Positions 7,242-12,115 of a DNA stretch of 12,115 bases are shown here, in pieces. This DNA is from an uncultured Eubacteriales bacterium (GTDB lineage: Bacteria > Bacillota > Clostridia > Christensenellales > CAG-138), in contig URFJ01000055.1 in the NCBI GenBank assembly GCA_900547135.1, positions 1 through 12,115 of the forward strand. Direction: 5' to 3'. A program made the translations under genes and the position numbers. The notes below the pieces were generated by a model. That model ran no database searches and was not told the DNA's origin. It was given only the letters and a program-made list of their open reading frames with translations. The stretch's first letter is position 1. Every line of letters begins with the position of its first letter.

Positions 7242-7283
7242 GATGATTACTCCTCCTTTCATTAATAAAGTTCGTTATAACTT

Positions 7284-7298
7284 AACTGGAGCCTGTAA
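7284..7298 (-). repeat. Inverted repeat arm in the operon 5' leader
   Basis: On the minus strand this reads TTACAGGCTCCAGTT, matching the plus strand at 6475-6489 over 15 of 15 bases. It lies about 30 bases into the predicted operon transcript, ahead of the first precursor ribosome binding site. The two arms could pair in long mRNA, serve as protein sites, or be recombination sites. Confidence 0.6.
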
Positions 7299-7336
7299 TT
7301 TATAAATATGTATTAATTAAGATTACTTATGTAATA

Positions 7337-7365
7337 ACTATACATGGTATTAATTGGCATGTCAA
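7337..7365 (-). promoter_or_regulatory. Promoter of the RiPP operon
   Basis: On the minus strand, TTGACA (7365-7360) and TATAGT (7342-7337) are separated by exactly 17 bases, a near-consensus housekeeping-sigma promoter. The start of transcription should fall near 7330, giving a leader of about 90 bases before the GTG of the first precursor. It is the only strong promoter seen for the seven enzyme and transport genes downstream. Confidence 0.85.
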
Positions 7366-7367
7366 GA

Positions 7368-7401
7368 GGGATTATAAATATTTATAAATATTTATAATCC
7401 C
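7368..7401. promoter_or_regulatory. Perfect 34-bp AT-rich palindrome abutting the -35 box
   Basis: Both strands read GGGATTATAAATATTTA and then its mirror complement, a spacer-free palindrome with GGG/CCC at its ends. Internally ATAAATATTT occurs twice in tandem at a 10-bp period, about one helical turn. It ends two bases before the -35 box and is centred near -54 relative to the predicted start. This is where an activator or an AT-rich UP element would act, though repressor binding is also possible. No regulator gene is seen in the window. There is no T-run, so it is not a usual terminator. Confidence 0.8.
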
Positions 7402-7620
7402 CGATTAAAGACGGAACGCTTAGACAACTTTGTCAATCTTTTAGTCTATGATGAAAAAACGCATAATGGGCTGAAAGCGCATGATCGTCCCCTTGCCTAC
7501 GTGCAGAATAAACTTTTAGCCCATACAGGGAGCGTGTACCACTTCCCACGCTTCCCATTAAGGGCTATTTGTTGTTGCGCAAGGGCAGATCTGAAACGGC
7601 ATTTTCTTGCTATCCGATAA
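7402..7620 (+). pseudogene. Remnant of transposase/integrase C-terminus
   Basis: The plus-strand frame encodes RLKTERLDNFVNLLVYDE, THNGLKAHDRPLAYVQNKLL and more before a TAA at 7618. This resembles the C-terminal end of rve-type (IS3/IS481-like) transposases, where a Tyr-Asn-x-x-Arg-Pro-His stretch is followed by a Leu and a Pro-x-x-Tyr. There is no start codon or catalytic core upstream: the frame is closed by a stop at 7375 within the palindrome. It therefore appears to be a fragment left by a deleted insertion sequence. The match is by eye and short; a chance open frame is possible. Confidence 0.42.
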
Positions 7621-7845
7621 AGCCAAAATAGCTTTTAAGCATAAATTCACTCCCATACCAGCCTTAGAGCTAATATGGGAGCGATTCGTTAGGCAAAATC
7701 CTTTATGGGTTCGCTTGTAACCGACATGTAATCCATGGTGAAAGTTCACCGATGTAAGCAACTTTGCCCATGATTGCCAAAATAGCTGCAATGAGCTGGC
7801 TATCGTTACCAGTATGCTTTAGTTAGCGAAATGGTTCTATTACAG
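7621..7845. other. Non-coding stretch between transposase remnant and lipase stop
   Basis: I see no convincing gene here; a 77-codon minus-strand frame at 7558-7791 has no Shine-Dalgarno sequence or recognisable motif. There is one inverted repeat, CTCCCATA (7648-7655) with TATGGGAG (7673-7680) and an internal loop. It could form a hairpin in the transcript of the lipase gene but lacks a T-run. The phrase GCCAAAATAGCT occurs twice, near 7620 and 7780. Confidence 0.4.
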
Positions 7846-9468
7846 TCAGTCAGTATTTGCTTGTGTTAAGTCTTCAGCAAAATAAATTGAATCAGGTTGT
7901 ATAATTGTGTCATCCACTATGCAAGCTACGGCTTGTTCTGTAAAGCTGCCAATATAGATTGCTGAATTCCTATAAAGCGCAGAGTATTCAACAGCTTTCT
8001 CGAAATACCCGTTGTTCATATACTCTATTCTCGCATTCATACTTCCAACAACGGTATATTCACCGTTATACAAAGCATATAGTTTTCTGCCTGTAATTCC
8101 AAGCTCCCATACACTGCCAATCTTGTTGCCGTTTCTGTCATACACAGAGTTAGCACTTTCGGTTGCCGCAATGCCATTAACCATGAGGGTGCTTCCGGAA
8201 TCCGCATAAATATTGATTCTGCGGTTATCGAAATTCTCTATCCAGCCACGGTCATTGAGCTGGACGTCTGTTGGAGCGATTTCAGCAGAACACGATGTAT
8301 GGCCATAACTCATTTCACTACTAATCGCATTTGCTGCCGCAACGCCTGTTTCAGCAGTAATAATGCTTTTCACTCGTGAAATTACAGTTGAATCAGATAC
8401 CATGCCGGTATGCGTTGTGCCCGAATACAGGTAGTCGGGCGTTCCATAACCTGCACTCTTTTGCAAAACGGTTTCATCACCGGCGTTGGAATAGGTTAAC
8501 GCTGTAATCTCATAGTTGGAATTAAAGCTGACTTTAGAAATGGTGTCTTCACCTGTGCAAGCAAGAGTATAAGAAGTTACATCGCTAAAGTTCATTATAT
8601 GTACGTTATTTTTAAACAAGGAGCTGTGGAATGACGCTGCTGTGTCGAACATAGGCTTAACAGTTCCGTTGCTCATCCTTCCCCACGCCGTGTTCTTAAG
8701 CATTGTTATTGCGTTTGTATAATTCGTCCCATTTACAGAAATCGGGTAAGAGCCTGTTATGCTGTAATATTTAGAGGTGGGTAATAGCTGATATGCAGCA
8801 TAACAATTTTTGCTCATATCCCTAATCGTGTTTTTGAAAAGGGTTATGTCTAACCCCAACAGGCTAACGCTTATCATTTCTCCGGTTTCCATGACGTCAA
8901 TACACTTTGCCGCGCCAACAAAGGGCGTGCCGAGAGTTATAAGGGCAGCCGTTTTATTTCTGTTTGCAGCGCTGTTGGCCAAGAATCCGCTTGCAACAAG
9001 ACCCCCCATGCTGTGCGCTACAAGTACGACTTCGTTATATCCTGAAAGCTCAGTTGTTAACTTCCTGGCGGCAGTTGTATTAGTGTTTCTAAAATCATAA
9101 TCGAAGAATATAACATCAAACGACGAGCCAAACGCCTTATTCAAAGAGTTATAAAGCGTCTTGTATGTATTGTTGGCGCCATAGTTGTCATAATTTGCAG
9201 AACGAATGCTATTCACAGAAACGCCGCTTTCGGTTAAAGCCATCATTCCATAATTTATGAGGTGTAACCATACTTTTGTTCCACTTGTGGTCTCAAGGGA
9301 GGAGCCTAATATGCCTGGGATGATTACTATCGCCTTGCTATTTGATTTTGCTGAGTCTGCACTGTGTGTGACGTTATTTTCGTAACCAGCGGCTATAACA
9401 TCTGCCGATACCGATAAGATAAGCATTAACGTCATCAGTAGCGCTAATAATTTCCTTGTGTATTTCAT
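7846..9468 (-). CDS. Secreted LCAT-like lipase/acyltransferase (alpha/beta hydrolase)
   Basis: A 540-residue exported protein, ATG start with AGGAGG five bases upstream. The N-terminus (MKYTRKLLALLMTLMLILSV, cleavage near residue 27) is a signal peptide. The mature enzyme has IIPGILGSSLE (49-59), typical of the lecithin:cholesterol acyltransferase-like group, AHSMGG (151-156) with nucleophile Ser153, GDETV with Asp331 (330-334) and THTG with His353, giving a complete Ser-Asp-His triad in family order. The C-terminal 160 residues look like a separate beta-rich domain. It would hydrolyse or transfer acyl groups of lipids or esters outside the cell; the substrate is unknown. It follows the small exported protein by 53 bases with its own ribosome site, probably in one transcript. 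A link to the RiPP cluster is not shown. Confidence 0.88.
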   Translation of the reverse strand: MKYTRKLLALLMTLMLILSVSADVIAAGYENNVTHSADSAKSNSKAIVIIPGILGSSLETTSGTKVWLHLINYGMMALTESGVSVNSIRSANYDNYGANNTYKTLYNSLNKAFGSSFDVIFFDYDFRNTNTTAARKLTTELSGYNEVVLVAHSMGGLVASGFLANSAANRNKTAALITLGTPFVGAAKCIDVMETGEMISVSLLGLDITLFKNTIRDMSKNCYAAYQLLPTSKYYSITGSYPISVNGTNYTNAITMLKNTAWGRMSNGTVKPMFDTAASFHSSLFKNNVHIMNFSDVTSYTLACTGEDTISKVSFNSNYEITALTYSNAGDETVLQKSAGYGTPDYLYSGTTHTGMVSDSTVISRVKSIITAETGVAAANAISSEMSYGHTSCSAEIAPTDVQLNDRGWIENFDNRRINIYADSGSTLMVNGIAATESANSVYDRNGNKIGSVWELGITGRKLYALYNGEYTVVGSMNARIEYMNNGYFEKAVEYSALYRNSAIYIGSFTEQAVACIVDDTIIQPDSIYFAEDLTQANTD

Positions 9469-9521
9469 AATATCCTCCTTTTATATGTTATTACATGCTC
9501 AAATTGAAGAACATGTTAGTT

Positions 9522-10001
9522 TTAATTACGAGTTGTTTCAACTGTAAAAACGCCGGATGTTACCGCGGAAGTCTGATTTACGAAACGCAAGCGATAATTC
9601 TTAACAGTGTTCCCGTGCGGCAAGGTGATTTTCAACGTCTCACCGACCTTTACCTGATATGAGTAACCGCCGTTAGGATCATAAGGTTCATATACATCAT
9701 CTTCATCATCATCAATATACAACTGCACATGAACCTTTGCATTCGTATATCTGTCTGGAGTACAGGACGTGTATTCCACGTTTACATATCTGTGATTCAG
9801 CATTGCAAAAGCATTGTTATCAAAGTCTAAGGTCCATGCAGTCGATTCAGAGAAATTTAACGTAAAACTTGAATTATACGAACGGGTATAATGAGTATTT
9901 AGCTTGATATTTGGTTCCCCTGCGGCAAAGGCTGAACTTCCCGCGATGTTAAAGGCGATCGTGCAGAGGAGAAAAGCAGCAAAAAATCTCTTGATTTTCA
10001 T
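9522..10001 (-). CDS. Small exported protein of unknown function
   Basis: I do not recognise the family. The ATG at 10001 (MKIKRFF) is preferred over an in-frame start at 10022 because GGGGTGA lies about five bases upstream; the product is 159 residues. A signal peptide is clear (KIKRFFAAFLLCTIAFNIAG, then SSAFA before AGEPN). The mature part, about 130 residues, is rich in Thr, Asn and aromatic residues with alternating beta-strand character, and includes an acidic loop DDDEDDVYEPYD near residue 100, perhaps calcium-binding. It is likely secreted or cell-surface bound. It is the first gene of a unit with the downstream LCAT-like lipase, suggesting a partner or chaperone role for that enzyme, which is inference only. 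Confidence 0.75.
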   Translation of the reverse strand: MKIKRFFAAFLLCTIAFNIAGSSAFAAGEPNIKLNTHYTRSYNSSFTLNFSESTAWTLDFDNNAFAMLNHRYVNVEYTSCTPDRYTNAKVHVQLYIDDDEDDVYEPYDPNGGYSYQVKVGETLKITLPHGNTVKNYRLRFVNQTSAVTSGVFTVETTRN

Positions 10002-10056
10002 GGTCGTCACCCCAAATTTCAATTTAGTATTTAAATAACAATTCTAATAAAGTAAA

Positions 10057-10094
10057 GGCGCATAAGCAGACCGTAGCAGTCGAGCTTATGCGCC
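10057..10094 (-). terminator. Hairpin terminator/attenuator ahead of the exported-protein gene
   Basis: On the minus strand, GGCGCATAAGC and GCTTATGCGCC form a perfect 11-bp stem with a 16-base loop, followed by TTTACTTTATT. It sits 55 bases before the ATG of the exported protein and after two other hairpins. A transcript from the promoter region near 10200 would have to read through it to express the lipase unit. A weak T-run leaves its efficiency uncertain. Confidence 0.65.
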
Positions 10095-10190
10095 GATGAG
10101 CACGATTTTGATGCGATCCCTCCACAACTGGGAGCCGCGCCAAAATCGTGTTCGCACAAAACTGCATTTCGTGCCATTTATACGGTACAT
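10086..10190 (-). CDS. Possible 34-residue leader peptide overlapping the attenuator
   Basis: The ATG at 10190 has GGAGG nine bases upstream and opens a 34-codon frame starting MYRINGTKCSFVRTRFWRGS and ending KIVLIGA. It is basic and contains two Trp. Its TAA stop (10088-10086) lies inside the 5' arm of the terminator stem, so a ribosome reaching the stop would block that hairpin, the geometry of translation-coupled attenuation. If the TATAAT at 10211-10206 is the true -10 box, the Shine-Dalgarno sequence would fall at or before the transcription start and the frame would not be translated. It may also be a chance frame inside a dispersed repeat. Confidence 0.3.
   Translation of the reverse strand: MYRINGTKCSFVRTRFWRGSQLWRDRIKIVLIGA
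10101..10174 (-). ncRNA. Structured 5' leader with two nested or adjacent hairpins
   Basis: Hairpin one pairs 10167-10174 with 10154-10161 (8 bp with one G-U, loop of five). Hairpin two pairs CACGATTTTG with CAAAATCGTG (10141-10150 and 10101-10110, perfect 10 bp), and an inner TCCC/GGGA helix splits it into an internal loop and an apical loop. Together with the following terminator this makes three helices in about 120 bases upstream of the exported-protein gene. I do not recognise a known riboswitch class. A regulatory leader or a dispersed repeat are both possible. Confidence 0.5.
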
Positions 10191-10205
10191 GATGTGTCGC
10201 CTCCA

Positions 10206-10235
10206 ATTATAGTGTTCAGAATAGTTATACTATTC
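10206..10235 (-). promoter_or_regulatory. Putative promoter -10 box with palindromic operator
   Basis: TATAAT on the minus strand (10211-10206) is a consensus -10 box, but no good -35 box lies 17 bases upstream. Instead a perfect 7-3-7 inverted repeat, GAATAGT-TAT-ACTATTC (10219-10235), covers the -35 region. This suggests a regulated promoter for the leader and lipase unit, with a dimeric regulator bound over -35. Confidence 0.45.
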
Positions 10236-10402
10236 GTATTTAAACTTTAACATAATATCAGGCCGTCTGAAAAGGTTTTCGCAAAATAAGACAAAATTGA
10301 TCAGTTGTTAATGTAATGTCTCAATGCCGTTATACTAAACAACTATAATAGGAAAGGTTCTCCTTATTGCCCTGGAAAAGGTCGTGTTAAAATAATATGT
10401 TA
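10236..10402. other. AT-rich intergenic stretch, nothing recognised
   Basis: No reading frame with a ribosome site, no tRNA-like cloverleaf and no strong hairpin is visible. It separates the upstream region of the lipase unit from the possible repeat to its right. Confidence 0.5.
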
Positions 10403-10690
10403 TCAACTGGATTGCTCCCCCGCCTCTAGTCGGTTCGCCGCCCAGCCTGGCTGCAAGCACGGCGAAATCATTTTTAAAAGTCTTCTTATATAGCGCGCAA
10501 AGACTGCGCATACTACGGCAAGCCAGTCCCCTATGCTGTGGAAATGCTTCATGCGCCCCTGTCCTTCTTTATATAGGACGGCGGGGGTTAGTTTTATTCT
10601 ATGATGGTATACTACATGTTGCCTTGGATGGCATGGCCTGGAGTTTACCGAGTTGTGGCAGTGAGCCCGCGCGTTGTCTGACGTGATTAT
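10403..10690 (-). repeat. Possible dispersed repeat with overlapping open frames
   Basis: Two minus-strand frames run through this stretch, one of up to 103 codons without a convincing start and another containing AARLGGEPTRGGGAIQ near 10460-10400. I recall this peptide string recurring as spurious short proteins in Firmicutes annotations, which would mean that the nucleotide sequence is repeated rather than coding; that memory is unverified. The segment also has a TTCGCCG/CGGCGAA hairpin (10434-10440 with 10460-10466) and is more GC-rich than its surroundings. I do not call a gene here. Confidence 0.35.
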
Positions 10691-10707
10691 GGCGGCATAT
10701 ATGGAAG

Positions 10708-10734
10708 CCCCCAACCGCTGTATCCGGTTGGGGG
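10708..10734 (-). terminator. GC-rich hairpin after the DUF885 gene
   Basis: CCCCCAACCG and CGGTTGGGGG form a perfect 10-bp stem with a 7-base loop, starting 28 bases after the stop of the DUF885 gene. In the gene direction it is followed by CTTCCATATAT, a poor T-run, so it is a probable but not textbook terminator. Confidence 0.65.
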
Positions 10735-10762
10735 AATATAGCAGGCATCCTTTTGCGCTACT

Positions 10763-12115
10763 CTAACCCAAAAGCCTATCCTTTACCATGTCGAAATACG
10801 CGGGGCCGATGTTAAGGTATTCCTCATGAAACTCCTTAAGGTTAAAGCGCACGCCCTTTTGCCTCCTGTAACTTTCAAGAATATCAAAGAACTGGGTATA
10901 TCCAAGGGCGTATTCCAGCGCATATGTGGGAGCGTCTACGGCCAGCTGGTAGTAAAGCGTTACAGTGGTTGGGTCTGTCATGCCGTAATCCTCAAGGAAG
11001 GCCTTTACCTCTTGCTCCGACCAGCCGTATGCATTGACGCCGATGCTTACCGCGGCGGGCATGAGCACATCGCCGATTACCGAATTGGCAGAGGCAAGCA
11101 ATCCGAAATCGCCGCTTATCTGAGAATTGCTGTAGAAGTAATTCTCAGCGTACTGCGACCAGCCCTCATAATACGCGGTGAGCGATATAATCCTTGGGAA
11201 CAGGCCCACGTCCTCAAGCGAGCGCTGGTACACGTATTGGTACATATGCCCTGGATACGCTTCATGTGCCAGCACCGACAGCAGGGACATCGACCTGTCG
11301 ACAGAGCTGTTGTTTATCATTACTGTATTGTGAAACGCGTCGTCAACCGGAGGGATCATGTACGCGGCCGGGCTGAGCTGGTCTTCAAGCTCTTCGGGGG
11401 CGTTGAAAAAGCTCACCTCATGGTCGGGGAGCTTGGGAAAATCGTTGTCTATCAGCTCCTTGAGGTGGGCTATGTCGCCCTCAACCGATCCGGTTGTTAT
11501 ATTGGTTTCACCAAACTGGTCTACGATGTCCGGATCCCTGAGTATCGCGTCGTAAAGCACGACATACTGTTCTATTATCTCGTCCTTGAGCTGCTTGAAT
11601 GCGTCTTCAACCTTCATATCACCACATGACGCGGTCCTGAGCGCATATTTAAAATAATCCGGCCCGCCATGAGCATAATACAAGCCTTTTTCGTTTTTAC
11701 CGGTATCCTTTAGCGCGTCAATGCCGTCGCGCAGGTCTTTATAAGCCTGCATAACGGAATCCGTTACAAGCGACTTATTGCGCTCGTTATATTCCGCCCG
11801 CTTTTCATGGCTTAAGCCCTCGATGGCTTCGAGCCGTTCGTCAAAGCCCGTTATAAGGAAACAGTTTTCGCCGCTTGCGATAAAGGTATCGCAGTCCTCA
11901 ACAACCATTTCGGCGGCACGTTTAGTCATGAAAAGGCCCTGCTCCGACTTTTCCCTTTCAAAATCAAGGATCTGCCCGAAATAGCGCACGAAATCATTGA
12001 GCAGCAAAAAATAGCTTTCAACATCGTCATCGCTACCTATAGAATATAGCGCCATGGTCAGAGGCAGGTTGACATGAATGCCGGTTATGGTTTCAAGCGG
12101 CTCCATATGGTAATA
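10763..12115 (-). CDS. DUF885 metallopeptidase-like protein (5' end outside window)
   Basis: The frame is open to the right edge (YYHMEPLETITG...), so the N-terminal part is missing; about 450 residues are visible, and family members are usually near 550-600. The DUF885 signature is present: LAHEAYPGHMYQ (coding bases about 11235-11272), an HExxPGH motif reminiscent of zinc metallopeptidases, then TAYYEGWSQYAENYF. The C-terminus (YLNIGPAYFDMVKDRLLG) is also family-like. The biochemical role of most members is unproven; peptidase activity is inferred from the motif. The gene is noticeably more GC-rich than the RiPP operon and has its own hairpin downstream, so it is probably resident DNA next to the accessory island. 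Confidence 0.88.
   Translation of the reverse strand, partial: YYHMEPLETITGIHVNLPLTMALYSIGSDDDVESYFLLLNDFVRYFGQILDFEREKSEQGLFMTKRAAEMVVEDCDTFIASGENCFLITGFDERLEAIEGLSHEKRAEYNERNKSLVTDSVMQAYKDLRDGIDALKDTGKNEKGLYYAHGGPDYFKYALRTASCGDMKVEDAFKQLKDEIIEQYVVLYDAILRDPDIVDQFGETNITTGSVEGDIAHLKELIDNDFPKLPDHEVSFFNAPEELEDQLSPAAYMIPPVDDAFHNTVMINNSSVDRSMSLLSVLAHEAYPGHMYQYVYQRSLEDVGLFPRIISLTAYYEGWSQYAENYFYSNSQISGDFGLLASANSVIGDVLMPAAVSIGVNAYGWSEQEVKAFLEDYGMTDPTTVTLYYQLAVDAPTYALEYALGYTQFFDILESYRRQKGVRFNLKEFHEEYLNIGPAYFDMVKDRLLG

Larger units (their letters stand above)
6530..7262 (-). repeat. Tandem triplication of precursor gene units
   Basis: Three head-to-tail units have stop codons at 6530, 6792 and 7047, giving periods of 262 and 255 bp. 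Each unit contains a GAAAGGAG-type Shine-Dalgarno sequence, the precursor gene and a short linker; the linkers after units 2 and 3 share the motif TATAAGCAGAAACAACC. Copies 1 and 2 differ by about five substitutions over 219 coding bases. The unit nearest the promoter is clearly divergent. This indicates an old duplication followed by a recent one. Confidence 0.88.

Noticed and set aside
7368..7401. CRISPR-like repeat
   Set aside because: The palindrome with a 10-bp internal period occurs once; there are no spacers or cas genes.
7646..7684. Terminator for the lipase gene
   Set aside because: The inverted repeat is about 165 bases past the stop codon and has no T-run in either direction, so it is recorded only as an inverted repeat.
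7558..7791. 77-codon minus-strand open frame
   Set aside because: No Shine-Dalgarno sequence, no recognisable motif, and it overlaps the transposase remnant on the other strand.
10054..10205. T-box or SAM-type riboswitch
   Set aside because: None of the diagnostic conserved motifs, such as the T-box sequence, could be found in the leader.
10403..10714. 103-codon minus-strand open frame starting at a TTG inside the hairpin
   Set aside because: Start lies in the GC-rich hairpin, there is no ribosome site, and composition is unlike a protein; treated as part of a possible repeat.
10826..11629. 267-codon plus-strand open frame opposite the DUF885 gene
   Set aside because: The opposite strand carries a clear DUF885 family signature; this is a shadow frame favoured by high GC.

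Overview
The window looks like Clostridia-type Firmicutes DNA. Most genes start at strong AGGAGG-type ribosome binding sites, GTG starts are mixed in, and the operons are compact. Everything that can be assigned lies on the minus strand except one transposase remnant. Most of the window is AT-rich. The right-hand end (about 10763-12115) is clearly more GC-rich, so the AT-rich block is probably an accessory island next to more resident DNA.

The centrepiece (7401 down to 1) is a complete-looking RiPP cluster of the linear azol(in)e peptide type (LAP/TOMM). A near-consensus promoter (TTGACA, 17 bp, TATAGT) sits directly against a perfect 34-bp AT-rich palindrome. It drives three tandem precursor genes (7241-6530) whose C-terminal regions carry a Cys cluster (CCSCCC, twice, or CCC) followed by Gly-rich sequence and a conserved AIEVE-x-IVL tail. 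A hairpin terminator or attenuator at 6498-6528 separates them from seven tightly packed genes. In transcription order these are an McbB-like E1 protein (B1), a SagB-like protein without catalytic residues (C1), a divergent YcaO (D1), a canonical YcaO ending in PFP (D2), a ThiF-like E1 protein (B2), an intact SagB-type azoline dehydrogenase (C2), and an ABC exporter that runs off the left edge. The striking point is the order B-C-D-D-B-C: every synthetase component is present twice, one copy of each looking intact or canonical and the other divergent or degenerate. I know of no characterised LAP system built this way, so it is the best candidate here for an undescribed variant. No dedicated leader peptidase or immunity gene is visible in the window.

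Upstream of the cluster promoter (7402-7845) there is only a remnant of a transposase/integrase C-terminus and some uninterpreted sequence. A two-gene secretory unit follows (10001-7846): a small exported protein of unknown function and an exported LCAT-like lipase/acyltransferase with a Ser-Asp-His triad. Its 5' leader (10200-10054) can form three hairpins ending in a terminator, and it contains a 34-codon reading frame whose stop codon lies inside the terminator stem. This could be leader-peptide attenuation or part of a dispersed repeat. Between 10236 and 10707 there is no convincing gene; part of it looks like a dispersed repeat. The right edge is a truncated DUF885 metallopeptidase-like gene with a hairpin after its stop codon.
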